Assembly (NCBI RefSeq): GCF_026626705.1
Contig: NZ_JAPNKC010000001.1
Span: 11,556,001 to 11,620,000 of the forward strand
Length of the DNA stretch: 64,000 bases
From: Pyxidicoccus sp. MSG2
GTDB lineage: Bacteria; Myxococcota; Myxococcia; Myxococcales; Myxococcaceae
Direction of reading: 5' to 3'
In this document: positions 37,801-45,926 of the stretch, piece after piece
Layout of the letters: the number at the start of each line of letters is the position of its first letter
Position numbering within the stretch: the first letter of the stretch is position 1
Translations under genes and position numbers: made by a program
Notes under the pieces: model-generated
Databases searched by the model: none
Told to the model about the DNA's origin: nothing
The model's input: the letters and a program-made list of their open reading frames with translations, nothing else

Positions 37801-38892
37801 CCGAAGGGCGAGGCGGTGGCCGTCATCCGTGAGCGACAGCAGCAGGCCCGCCACGTCCTCGTGGGCCTCCAGGCGCTCCAGGTGGAAGCGCGCGCCGCCA
37901 TGCTCCGCGTCCGCCCAGGACACGAAGCGGAAGGTGCACGGAGCCTGCGCGGGGGACGGAACCAGCGACGGGTAGGTGTCCGCGTCGAAGGCGATGGCGT
38001 GCTTCTGGTGCGCGGCATTCGTCTGGCGCAACGGCTCCAGCAGGTCCGCCAGCCGGTAGTCCTGGGGAATGGGCGTCACCACCGGCAGCGAGCGCGCGAA
38101 GGTGCCCAGCGCGCCCTCGAGCTGCTCATACGCGCGGCCGTCGAAGCGGCGCGCGGAGACCACGGGGCTGTTGCCCGACAGGCGCCACAGCAGCACCTGG
38201 AAGGTGGCGTGCGTCAGCGTGGCTTCGTCCACGCCGAAGCGGCGGGCCAGCGCGCGCACCGGCTCCGGGGCCTCCACCCAGGCCTCCAGCATGCCCAGGG
38301 TGCCCGCCGTGCGCGCGCCCTCCCTGCGCTCATGGGGCAGGGTGGTGGGGGAGGGAATGGACTCGGCCTGACGGCGCCAGTACGCGGCGGCCTCGGCCTT
38401 GTCCTCGCCCGCGAGGAACTCGCGCTGCCAGTCCGCGTAGTCGATGTACTGGAGGGGCTCGCCCTCGTCGCTCGCGCCCGCGTACTCCCGGCCGATGGCG
38501 GCCACCAGGTCGCGCAGGGCGAAGGCGTCCATGCACAGCGCCGGCAGCTCCACCTGGAGCCGGTGGCGCTCGGGCCCGTCCTGCACCAGCGCGAAGCGCG
38601 GCGCGGCTTCTCCCGGCGCTTCCGGCGGCAGGGCGCCCCGGTGCAGGGCGACGGAGACATCCGCCACCGCCTGCAGGGGCGTGCTCATGCCGGCCAGCCG
38701 CACCAGCCGCGTGCGGAGGACTTCGAAGCGCTGGCACGTGGCGGCCACGGCCCGCTCGAGCGCTTCCACCCGCAAGGGCCCTTCGATGCGGACCTCCGCG
38801 CGCACCCGCTGCGTCCCGGCCGTGCCGCCCGCGGCCCAGAGGCGCCGCTGCTCGGCGGAGAGGGGATAGCCCTCAATCTCGTCGATGCTCAT
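34876..38892 (-). CDS. NRPS: degenerate C - A(Glu) with inserted FkbM methyltransferase - PCP
   Basis: 1,338 residues. ATG 38892 is preceded by AGGAG at nine bases. The N-terminal C domain (about 1-420) has PALCMDA where HHxxxDG is expected, so both His and the Gly are lost. The A domain (about 425-840) has YTSGSSGQPKG, AFDASVKQ, LDLTPT, LLLGGEA and LYGPTECTVD; the pocket reads D-A-K-D-L-G-L-V-D, close to the Glu code DAKDLGVVD. After RGFRIELEEIE the A domain is interrupted by about 240 residues of FkbM-family methyltransferase (VIFDVGANIGMF, EPLPPLYDTA, IDLLKVDVQRAEMDVLEG); A10 resumes as LTLTGKVNRQALP (about 1204). The PCP is FFDLGGHSLLL (about 1258), followed by a charged tail. FkbM enzymes usually methylate oxygen, so the Glu side-chain carboxyl, or a hydroxyl made by a neighbouring dioxygenase, is a candidate acceptor (inference). 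Confidence 0.92.
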   Translation of the reverse strand: MSIDEIEGYPLSAEQRRLWAAGGTAGTQRVRAEVRIEGPLRVEALERAVAATCQRFEVLRTRLVRLAGMSTPLQAVADVSVALHRGALPPEAPGEAAPRFALVQDGPERHRLQVELPALCMDAFALRDLVAAIGREYAGASDEGEPLQYIDYADWQREFLAGEDKAEAAAYWRRQAESIPSPTTLPHERREGARTAGTLGMLEAWVEAPEPVRALARRFGVDEATLTHATFQVLLWRLSGNSPVVSARRFDGRAYEQLEGALGTFARSLPVVTPIPQDYRLADLLEPLRQTNAAHQKHAIAFDADTYPSLVPSPAQAPCTFRFVSWADAEHGGARFHLERLEAHEDVAGLLLSLTDDGHRLALRLEYDSGRFAEADMRRFLQAFRALLADLCAHPEARLVSLRLLDAAEERRVVREWNATALAGDATCVHERFAALAASQPDAPAVVCEGTRLTFQEANRRANQLAHHLRALGVGTGDAVGLCLPRSVDAIVALLGILKAGAAYVPLDPELPAKRLAFILENTRAPVAVTTAELEGRLEGFTGTRVRLDADQAQVAARSDADPKVAVDGEHLAYVLYTSGSSGQPKGVMVRHGGLANLGLALEQAIYKGRGERLAVGLNAPLAFDASVKQVIQVCRGHTLHVLTDRIRLDGKALAAYLREHPLDVLDLTPTQLRLLLENDEGVPLARMPVLLLGGEAIDPALWKRLATEGRGAYNLYGPTECTVDTTVVPVTSAASEPTIGGPLANVRTYLLDAGLRPVPVGVPGELYIGGHGVARGYCGRPDLSAERFVPDPFSDTPGARMYRSGDVMRFTEDGHLVFLGRTDFQVKVRGFRIELEEIEQCLGSHPAVKHAAVTARDDAQGDRQLVAYVVPRRRHAARLDKRARYALPNGLAVLHQNKNETDYLYRELFQERLYIRHGVHLPEQGVIFDVGANIGMFSLFASINSPACRVYAFEPLPPLYDTATANCELYGPRVKTFPFGLSNHEHAPTFTFYGRYTMMSGRSEYANAEDEVDVIKTFLRNQRSAGDASAETLLLNADELLEGRFAEERHTVRLRRLSDVIREEGVERIDLLKVDVQRAEMDVLEGIDAEHWPMILQVVMEVHDARGHASEGRVRQVTQLLEMHGFRVRAEQDPLLQGTDRHNLYAWREDRPVVPAPASAAVDPREQAPLLTADAVRAHLKQVLPEFMLPRHVLLMEELPLTLTGKVNRQALPAPESVATQASASYVEPRNDLERRIAAIFAEVLKVERVGINDHFFDLGGHSLLLVQAHNRITKALGAQFSMLDLFRHPTVASLVTFLDAGGEKPKERAEDVDEAARRRVEAMKRQKDRSKSRGDK

Positions 38893-38937
38893 GTCGTGGA
38901 ACTCCTGAATCCAGAGAAGGAAAGGCGGCGCGATCCG

Positions 38938-39990
38938 CTACGCGGGGACCACGTCGGGGCTGACGTACAACTCGGCCATGGAGACCAGGATGGAGCGCTC
39001 CCCCTCGAAGGGGTCGCGCCCGTGGACCGCGAGGAAGTTGTCCACCATGAGGATGTCGCCCTGCTGCCAGGGGAATCGCACGGTGGACTCGTCGTAGATG
39101 CGGCGCAGGTGCTCCAGCACCTCGGGCTCCAGTGGGCTGCCGTCGCCATAGAAGGCGTTGCGCGGCATCTCGTCCGGGCGGAACTGGGCGCGCAGTCCCT
39201 CGCGCACCTCGGGGACCAGGTTGGTCTCGTGGAAGATGGGCGCGTGGTTGAACCACAGCGCCTCGCCCGTGCGCGGGTGGTTGGCCATCACCTGGCGGAT
39301 GGCGCGCGTGCGCAGCCGGTCGCCGTCGCGCCACTCGTACGTCATCCCGCACCCGCGGCAGTAGCGCTCCACCTCCGCGCGCTCCCGCGTCTGGAAGGCG
39401 TCCTGCCAGGGCAGGTCCACGCCCTCGCCGTAGTTGCGCACGTACATGACCTTCTTCGCCAGGAAGCGCTCCTTGATGTCGGCGGGGATGCGCGCCGTCA
39501 CGCGGCGCTCCGGCGCCAGGGGCGTGGCGCCGCCGACGGGGGAGGGCACGTCGCAGAAGAACCACAGCCGGCTGGGCCAGTTGTGGGAGTACGACATCTC
39601 GTGGTGCAGCGGGATGGACTGGTCCGCGGCGAACTCGGTGGACGTGAAGACGTTGGGCGCCACCTGCGTGCGCGGGGCCGCGCGCTCCAGGTAGTCCAGC
39701 AGCTCGCTGCTCAGCGCGCCCACGAAGTCGCGGAAGGCGAAGGCGTCCGGCACGCGGAAGCCGCGGAAGAGGATGGCGCCGGACTCCAGCAGCTTCTCGT
39801 CGAGCCACGCCTTGTGGCTGGCGGCCCAGCCGGCGGCGTCCAGCCCTTCCAGGTTGGGCTCCACCACCAGCGGGAAACCCTCGGCACCCGGCAGGCTCCC
39901 CACCTTCACCAGGGACGTGGCGGACACCTTCACGGGCGCGCGACGACGCGCGGAAATACCGGAACCTCCGATGTCGGTCTTGCTCGTCAT
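38938..39990 (-). CDS. SyrP/TauD-like Fe(II)/2-oxoglutarate dioxygenase A
   Basis: 350 residues; ATG 39990 follows a strong GGGGAGG-type RBS. The fold is shown by the first metal motif LHHEMSYSHNWP (HxE, about residue 130), GGATPL, and the C-terminal DNFLAVHGRDPFEGERS, which supplies the distal His and the oxoglutarate-binding Arg. HxE rather than HxD is the SyrP-type variant. SyrP hydroxylates Asp bound to a carrier protein, so a likely role here is beta-hydroxylation of an aminoacyl-PCP such as Glu, Gln or Val; which one cannot be read from the sequence. It is a paralogue of the next gene upstream; both share a segment ending in AFQTRERAEVERYC. It stands 46 bases before the Glu NRPS and is clearly part of the operon. 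Confidence 0.9.
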   Translation of the reverse strand: MTSKTDIGGSGISARRRAPVKVSATSLVKVGSLPGAEGFPLVVEPNLEGLDAAGWAASHKAWLDEKLLESGAILFRGFRVPDAFAFRDFVGALSSELLDYLERAAPRTQVAPNVFTSTEFAADQSIPLHHEMSYSHNWPSRLWFFCDVPSPVGGATPLAPERRVTARIPADIKERFLAKKVMYVRNYGEGVDLPWQDAFQTRERAEVERYCRGCGMTYEWRDGDRLRTRAIRQVMANHPRTGEALWFNHAPIFHETNLVPEVREGLRAQFRPDEMPRNAFYGDGSPLEPEVLEHLRRIYDESTVRFPWQQGDILMVDNFLAVHGRDPFEGERSILVSMAELYVSPDVVPA

Positions 39991-40041
39991 GTCCTCCCCT
40001 TTTGTTTCGTTACGGCCCGCGGCCTGGCACCTTGAGCGGCT

Positions 40042-41094
40042 TCATCCCCGCGGCGGGCCGTCATGGGCCACGTCCGCCCAGCGCCTCGGGTCCGCCATGG
40101 CTACCACCACGCTGCGCTCGCCCTTGAAGGGCTGGCGACCGTGGCCCATCAGCATGTTGTCCAGCATCAGCACGTCGCCCTTGCGCCAGGGCACCGCCAC
40201 GCGGGCCTGCAGGTACGCGGCGCGCAGCAGCTCCAGCACCTCCGGCTCGATGGGCGCGCCATCGCCGTAGAAGGTGTTGTTGGGCATGTCCTCTTCGCCG
40301 TAGAGGGCGCGCAGGTGCGCCACCAGCTCCGGGTCCAGCGTGCTCACGTGGAAGAACGTGGCGTGGTTGAACCACGCCAGCTCCCCGGACGTCGGGTGCC
40401 GGGCCACGCAGCGGCGGGCCTGGCTGGTGCGCAGCCGGTCCTGCCCGAGCCACTGGAAGTCGATCTGGTTCTCCGTGCAGTAGCGCTCCACCTCCGCGCG
40501 CTCCCGCGTCTGGAAGGCCTCCTGCCACGACAGGCCCAGGCCCTCGCCGAAGTTGCGCACGTAGCGGTAGCCGCGGGCCATGAAGCGCTCCACCACCTCG
40601 CGCGGCAGCTCGCGGAGGATGCGGCGCGTGCAGGTGATGGGGGTGGCGCCCCCTTCCGCCGACGGGGTGATGCAGTGGAAGTAGATCTTCTGCGGGAACG
40701 TCAGGTTGTAGGACTGCTCCGTGTGCGGGAATATCTCCTGGTCCGACGGGTGCGAGGTGGACGTGTACACCTGGTCCTTGACCACCTCGCGCGGCGAGGA
40801 GCGCTCCGTGTAGGGCAGCGGCGAGCCCGACGTGGCGCGCACGAAGTCCGCGAAGCCGTCCACGCCCTCCATGCGGAAGCCGCGCAGCATCAGCCCGCCC
40901 ACGCGCGTCAGCTCCTCCTCCAGGTACGCGCGGTTCTCCTTCGCCCACTGCACCAGCTCCAGCCCCTCCACGCGGGGCTCGAGGATGAGCGGGTACGCCT
41001 CGCCGTCCAGCAGGCGCGTGGAAATCATCTCCGTCCGCGAGAGCTTCACGGGCCGGCGCGAGCGCGCGCCGAGCCCCGGCAGTGAGTCCTTCAT
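40042..41094 (-). CDS. SyrP/TauD-like Fe(II)/2-oxoglutarate dioxygenase B
   Basis: 350 residues. ATG 41094 overlaps the TGA of the FAAL gene by four bases (ATGA), which fixes the start although the frame is open further upstream inside the FAAL gene. Metal motif FPHTEQSYNLTFP (HxE), GGATPI, and C-terminal DNMLMGHGRQPFKGERS with the distal His and Arg. Similar in length and layout to dioxygenase A (38938-39990) but clearly diverged, suggesting an older duplication and possibly a different target residue. The role as a hydroxylase of carrier-bound amino acids or acyl chain is inferred from family and context. Confidence 0.9.
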   Translation of the reverse strand: MKDSLPGLGARSRRPVKLSRTEMISTRLLDGEAYPLILEPRVEGLELVQWAKENRAYLEEELTRVGGLMLRGFRMEGVDGFADFVRATSGSPLPYTERSSPREVVKDQVYTSTSHPSDQEIFPHTEQSYNLTFPQKIYFHCITPSAEGGATPITCTRRILRELPREVVERFMARGYRYVRNFGEGLGLSWQEAFQTRERAEVERYCTENQIDFQWLGQDRLRTSQARRCVARHPTSGELAWFNHATFFHVSTLDPELVAHLRALYGEEDMPNNTFYGDGAPIEPEVLELLRAAYLQARVAVPWRKGDVLMLDNMLMGHGRQPFKGERSVVVAMADPRRWADVAHDGPPRG

Positions 41095-44000
41095 GGCGTT
41101 TGACTCCCGGCCGAACCCGAAGGGCGCCGCCGCCGGGCACCGAGCCGGCCCAGCGCGCCCTTCACTGTCGCGTCGTCGTCGGCCTCCAGGGGCAGGGCGG
41201 CCAGCCTCGTCTCGGGGCGCACCAGTGTGGCCTCCAGAAGCCCCACGAGCTGCCGGTGCAGCCGTTCCACGCTGGCTGCGTCGAACAGGCGGGTGGCGTA
41301 GGTCCAGTGGCAGCGCAGGCCCTCGGGCGTCTCGGACGCCCACAGCGTGAGGTCCAGCCGGGACACGCCGGTGTCGAACAGGAGCGGCTCCACCTCCAGG
41401 CCGGGCAGTGAGATGCGCTCGCGCGGCTGGTTCTGGGTGCCGAAGGCCGCGCGGAACAGGGGCGGCCGGCCGCGTGAGAGCTGCTCGAAGGGCAGCTCCG
41501 CGTGGGTGGCGGCGCCCAGCGCCACGTCCTTCACCCGGCGCAGCACCTCGGCGAAGGACGGGTCTCCGCCGAGCCGCGTGCGCATCACCAGCATGTTGAC
41601 GAAGTTGCCGATGAGCCGCTCGGAGCCGGGGGCGCCGCGGCCCAGGTCCGCCACGCCCACCGGCACGTCCTCCTGGCCGGTGGTGCGCGCCAGCAGCGTC
41701 TGGAAGCACCCGAGCAGCCACATGAATGGCGTTACCCCGTGGCGCGCGCAGGACTCCTGGAGCTTCGGCAGCAGCGCCGGGGGCAGCACCACGCTCAGCG
41801 TGCCGCCGTGCGCGTCCGGCGGGCCCTGGGGCTCGCGGTCCGTGGGCAGCTTCAGCTCGGCGGGCAGCCCCGCCACCTCCTGGCGCCACCAGCCCAGCAG
41901 CGACTCCAGGTGCTCACCGGCCAGCCGCTGGCGCTGCCACACCGCGAAGTCCGCGTACTGGTATGGCAGCGGCGCGAGCGCGGGCGGCACGTCCCGCTGG
42001 AGGGCCGAGTACACGGTGGTCAGCTCCTGGATGAGCAGTCGCATCGACCAGCCATCCGCGGCGATGTGGTGCACCGTGAACAGCAGCACATGCTTCGCTT
42101 CAGCAAGGCGCAGCAGCCGCGCGCGGAGGAGGGGCCCCGTCTTCAGCGTGAAGGGCTCGAGCGCCTCGTCCAGCGCCACCTGCCTGACCCGGGCCTCGCG
42201 CGCGTCCGCGTCGAGACCGCGCAGGTCCTCCACGGGTAGGGGAATAGGGGATGGGGGCAGGATGCGCTGCACTGGCTTGCCATCCACCTCGGGGAAGCAC
42301 GTCCGCAGCGTCTCGTGACGGCGGACGATTTCCAGGAAGGCCGCCTCCAGCCAGGCCGGCCGCGGGTCACCCCCCAGGCTCAGCGCCGCGGAGATGTTGT
42401 AGCCGCCGCCGCTGGCATCCAGGCGCGAAGCAAGCCACATGTCCTCCTGCGGGTACGACAGCGGCAGGTACGCGCCGCGAGGCACCGGGGACGGGCGTGG
42501 AGGCCCCTCCGTGCCGCTCTCCAGGGAGTCCTGACAGCGCCGCGTCAGCTCCGCGAAGGTGAGACTGCTCAGCAACTCCGCCAGCGGAATGGACACGCCG
42601 AGCGCGTTCTCGATGTCCGCGCGCAGCTCCACCGAGCCCAGCGAGTCCAGGCCGAGCTGCACGAGCGGCGCGTCCCGGTCGATGCGCGAGGCGGGTACCC
42701 GCCTCGCCACCGCGGCGCGCGCCAGCAGCCACGCGGCGAGCCGCTCGTCGCGGGCCTCTCGGGGCATCGCGCGCAGCTCGGCCAGGGGCGGCAGCGTCAC
42801 GGACTGGGCAGCCGGGGACTCCGCCACGTCGTCGCCCGCCTCCACCGCCCGGACGTCACTGGCCACCACCTGGAGGTGTCCGGCCAGCCACGCGGCCTTG
42901 CTCGCGCGCCGCTGGACCTTGCCGCTGGACGTCTTGGGCAGGCTGCCTGGCTCGATGAGGACCACGGCGTGGAGGAGGACGCCATGCTCGCCGGCCACGG
43001 CCTGGCGGATGGACTCCGCGAGGGCCGCCGCGTCGAACGCCTTGCGCGTATCCACCTCCTGCACCAGGACGAGCTGCTCGCCTCCGTCCGCCTCCACGCC
43101 GAAGGCCGCCGAGCACCCGGGCCGCAGGGCGGGGTGGCACGCGACGGCGGTGCGCTCCACGTCATGGGGGTAGTGGTTGCGGCCCCGGACGATGATGAGG
43201 TCCTTGAGGCGGCCGGTGACGAACAGCTCGCCGTCCAGCAGGAAGCCCAGGTCGCCGGTGCGCAGGTAGGGGCCGGCCGCCGGGTCATCCGCGCGCCGCG
43301 CGAGGAAGGTGGCCTCCGTTTCCGAGGGGCGGCTCCAGTAGCCCTGCGCGATGCTGGGCCCGCGCAGCCAGACCTCGCCGACCTGGCCCTCGGGCCGGGG
43401 CAGCCGGCTCTGCGGGTCCACGATGAGCAGCTCCTGGTCCGGCAGCCGCGTGCCGCAGCCTACCAGGGCCAGCGCGCCGGCCTCGGTGTCGGGCACGGCC
43501 ACGGCCTCGTTGCGCTCCAGCGCATCCTTGCGGAGGTGGCGCTGCACGGGGAGCGCCGCCTTCTGTCCACCGGAGACGATGAGCGTCGCCTCCGCGAGGC
43601 CGTAGCAGGGGTACATCGCCTCGGGGCGGAAGCCACAGGGAGCGAACGTCTCGCTGAAGCGCCGCAGCGTGGCGGGGTGCAGCGGCTCCGCGCCGTTGAA
43701 GGCCAGTCGCCACGAGCTCAGGTCCAGCTGGGCGACCTGCTCGGGGGTGGCCTTCCGGGCGCACAGCTCATAGGCGAAGTTGGGCCCGCCGCTGGTGGTG
43801 GCGCGGTAGCGCGACACCGCCTGGAGCCAGCGCATCGGGCGCGCCAGGAAGTCCAGCGGCGACATCAGCACGACGGGGAAGCCCACGTAGAGCGGCTGGA
43901 GGATGCCGCCGATGAGCCCCATGTCGTGGTACGGCGGCAGCCAGATGACGCCCACGCTGTTCGTGTCGTGCGCGAAGCAGCGCTGGATGGCCTGGGAGTT

Positions 44001-44561
44001 GTGGAGCAGGTTGGCGTGCGTGAGCACCACGCCGCGCGGCGTGCCGGTGGACCCCGAGGTGTACTGGAGGAAGGCCACCGTGTCCGGCGTGGAGCCCGGG
44101 TCCGTCCAGTCGCTCGCGTGGCCGGGCTGCGCGTCCTCGATGGCCAGCCACCGGGCACCGGCCAGCGCGCGGGCCTGCTCGAAGAACTCGCCTGCCATGT
44201 CGCGGATGAACGCGGGTGCCAGCACGAAGCGCGCCTGCGCGTCTGCGGTCAGCGCGTCCAGCCGGGGCAGCGTGCGGCCCAGTCGCATCGGGTCCGGCGG
44301 GTAGGCGGGAACCGCGATGGCCCCCGCCTGGAGACACCCCAGGAAGGCGATGAGGTAGTCGAGACCCGGAGGGAACAGGAGCAGCACGCGCTCGCCGCGC
44401 GCACCCGCCTCCTGGAGCATCCCGCCCACCTCGCGAGTGCGCCTCAGCACCTGCGCGTTCGTCAGCGATGACTCTTCCGACTCCCCGTCCGCCAGAAAGG
44501 TGAAGGCCAGCGACTCGGGACTCGACTCCGCACGCGACTCTAGGGCTTGCAGGAAACTCAT
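41091..44561 (-). CDS. Loading protein: fatty-acyl-AMP ligase - ACP - condensation domain
   Basis: 1,156 residues from ATG 44561, which has GGAG six bases upstream (44568-44571); an in-frame TTG at 44585 lacks such a site. FAAL (about 1-570): LQYTSGSTGTPRG, LPPYHDMGL, CYGLAEATL, YLRTGDLGFL, TSSGKVQRR. ACP: QLGLDSLGSVEL (about 637). C domain (about 700-1130): LSYPQEDMWLASRL, VHHIAADGWSM (about 829), GNFVNMLVM. It activates a free fatty acid as acyl-AMP, loads it onto its ACP, and probably condenses it with the Glu on the next NRPS. A C domain at the end of the loading protein is meaningful because the C domain that opens the Glu NRPS has lost its active site. First gene of the operon, so the product should be a lipopeptide. 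Confidence 0.92.
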   Translation of the reverse strand: MSFLQALESRAESSPESLAFTFLADGESEESSLTNAQVLRRTREVGGMLQEAGARGERVLLLFPPGLDYLIAFLGCLQAGAIAVPAYPPDPMRLGRTLPRLDALTADAQARFVLAPAFIRDMAGEFFEQARALAGARWLAIEDAQPGHASDWTDPGSTPDTVAFLQYTSGSTGTPRGVVLTHANLLHNSQAIQRCFAHDTNSVGVIWLPPYHDMGLIGGILQPLYVGFPVVLMSPLDFLARPMRWLQAVSRYRATTSGGPNFAYELCARKATPEQVAQLDLSSWRLAFNGAEPLHPATLRRFSETFAPCGFRPEAMYPCYGLAEATLIVSGGQKAALPVQRHLRKDALERNEAVAVPDTEAGALALVGCGTRLPDQELLIVDPQSRLPRPEGQVGEVWLRGPSIAQGYWSRPSETEATFLARRADDPAAGPYLRTGDLGFLLDGELFVTGRLKDLIIVRGRNHYPHDVERTAVACHPALRPGCSAAFGVEADGGEQLVLVQEVDTRKAFDAAALAESIRQAVAGEHGVLLHAVVLIEPGSLPKTSSGKVQRRASKAAWLAGHLQVVASDVRAVEAGDDVAESPAAQSVTLPPLAELRAMPREARDERLAAWLLARAAVARRVPASRIDRDAPLVQLGLDSLGSVELRADIENALGVSIPLAELLSSLTFAELTRRCQDSLESGTEGPPRPSPVPRGAYLPLSYPQEDMWLASRLDASGGGYNISAALSLGGDPRPAWLEAAFLEIVRRHETLRTCFPEVDGKPVQRILPPSPIPLPVEDLRGLDADAREARVRQVALDEALEPFTLKTGPLLRARLLRLAEAKHVLLFTVHHIAADGWSMRLLIQELTTVYSALQRDVPPALAPLPYQYADFAVWQRQRLAGEHLESLLGWWRQEVAGLPAELKLPTDREPQGPPDAHGGTLSVVLPPALLPKLQESCARHGVTPFMWLLGCFQTLLARTTGQEDVPVGVADLGRGAPGSERLIGNFVNMLVMRTRLGGDPSFAEVLRRVKDVALGAATHAELPFEQLSRGRPPLFRAAFGTQNQPRERISLPGLEVEPLLFDTGVSRLDLTLWASETPEGLRCHWTYATRLFDAASVERLHRQLVGLLEATLVRPETRLAALPLEADDDATVKGALGRLGARRRRPSGSAGSQTP

Positions 44562-44615
44562 GGAGAACTCCGGCTTCAGTCCCAAGCCGCAGAATCAGAT
44601 AAAGCGGAGAAGTCA

Positions 44616-44643
44616 ATTATGTTGGTTTTTAGGTGGATGACAA
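44616..44643 (-). promoter_or_regulatory. Putative sigma70-type promoter of the lipopeptide operon
   Basis: On the minus strand, TTGTCA (44643-44638, one mismatch to TTGACA) and CATAAT (44621-44616, one mismatch to TATAAT) stand 16 bases apart in an AT-rich island within otherwise very GC-rich DNA. The predicted transcript would start about 45-50 bases before ATG 44561. Nothing shows experimentally that it is used. Confidence 0.5.
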
Positions 44644-44859
44644 CTTTCACCAGTCTTACGCACTTCTGGTGCTGCTGGCCAGTTGCATCCAGCGTACGGG
44701 CGTGATCGCCCTCTGGGCATGACGCCAGCGCAGATGTGCAAGCTCGACCCCGAGCCGCGCGAGTCCCTCGCTTCGCCCACCGCCGCTTCTGCTGCGCCAT
44801 CGCGTGCTCCCTTCAGGGTCGACTGTGCTGACTCTGAAGGCGGACACGGGCGCCAATCC

Positions 44860-45642
44860 TCACGGGCTCTTCCTGGTTCCATCGTCGAGGCCGGAAGCGG
44901 TGCGGGAGGGTGCTCCGTCGTCCGGGACGTCATGGATGCGAATCAGCCACTCCGCCTTCTCGACGCGGACGCGCCGGACGGCCTTGCTTGGCGGCAGGAG
45001 CTGGCAGGACACGGTCTCTCCCCGCTCCAGCTGTTCGCGGAACGCGGCATGGGCGCGGTGGGTGATGGGGAAGTACGCCGCCCGGCCATCCTCGAGGATG
45101 GGGGGATTTCCCACGAGGTAGCCCACCGTCACGCCGTCGCTGACCAGCAACCAGCGGTCCCTGCGGGTGAGCACCACCTCCCGCTCCCGGTCGTCGAACT
45201 CGAGGACGAGGGCCTCCACCTCGGTGTGGAGCTCGGGCATCTGACGTTGGACGCGCCCGTCATCGACCGTCTTGAGCACCGCCGGGAACCCCACGCCGAG
45301 GTCGATGAAGCGCCCGTATTTTCGAACCAGGACGACCTTCCCGCGCACGGGCTTTCCGGCCGCCAGTCGCTCTTTCAAGTCGGTCCAGGCCGGAGCGTGG
45401 CGGCGTCCCCAGTAGCGGCCGAGATACGGATACAGGCCCATGTGCTTGGAGAGGCGCTCCAGGACGGTGCCCACCCAGAACACGCCGGCGATGGCGCCCC
45501 CGCCAATGACCAGGCCGCAGACGATTCCGAGCACCCCGCCCACGGGCACCCCGGGGAAACCCGCCCATCTGTAGCCGAGCCCCATGCCGACACCACCGCA
45601 TGCGGAGGCCAGGGTCAGTACGCCGCACTCGAGGAATTTCAT
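44860..45642 (-). CDS. Membrane-anchored hypothetical protein with S1-like segment
   Basis: 260 residues, ATG 45642; no clear RBS. Two hydrophobic helices (about residues 5-25 and 32-58, Gly-rich) are followed by a soluble part. The segment VRGKVVLVRKYGRFIDLGVG FPAVL (about 100-125) resembles the start of an S1/OB-type RNA-binding fold, and the rest is Glu/Arg-rich (EFDDREREVVLTRRDRWLLV). The C-terminal tail is polar and perhaps disordered. I do not recognise a named family. It lies upstream of and in the same direction as the lipopeptide operon, but the 298-base gap with its own promoter argues that it is not part of it. Confidence 0.7.
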   Translation of the reverse strand: MKFLECGVLTLASACGGVGMGLGYRWAGFPGVPVGGVLGIVCGLVIGGGAIAGVFWVGTVLERLSKHMGLYPYLGRYWGRRHAPAWTDLKERLAAGKPVRGKVVLVRKYGRFIDLGVGFPAVLKTVDDGRVQRQMPELHTEVEALVLEFDDREREVVLTRRDRWLLVSDGVTVGYLVGNPPILEDGRAAYFPITHRAHAAFREQLERGETVSCQLLPPSKAVRRVRVEKAEWLIRIHDVPDDGAPSRTASGLDDGTRKSP

Positions 45643-45926
45643 GCGGAGCTGTCACTGAGCAGGAGTCGGGCCAGGAACGGCTCCGCACCCGGAGGCTTCG
45701 GGAAGAGCGCGGCGCGCCGGCACCGTTTGTCCGCCCGGGGGCGTGTGTGTCGGGACTTTCTGGCAGTCGGGCTGCTCGGGAATCGTCGGGAGGGCACCTG
45801 CCGGGTCGGACGCTGGAGGGAGGGCGGGAGATGTCAGACCAGGGAGGTAGGACGTGCGGTGAGGGGAGGGGGCCCGGTGGGGGCCACCCACGTTTGCGTC
45901 TACGACTGCCTGATGGGGGAACTCGG

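Noticed and set aside
41095-41889. An upstream start at 41889 for dioxygenase B, giving a 615-residue protein
   Set aside because: The extra part overlaps the condensation domain of the loading gene in another frame and is Ala/Arg/Gly-rich; ATG 41094 overlaps the preceding stop in the usual ATGA manner.
44562-44585. TTG at 44585 as start of the loading protein
   Set aside because: ATG 44561 has a GGAG ribosome site at the right distance; the eight extra residues add nothing recognisable.
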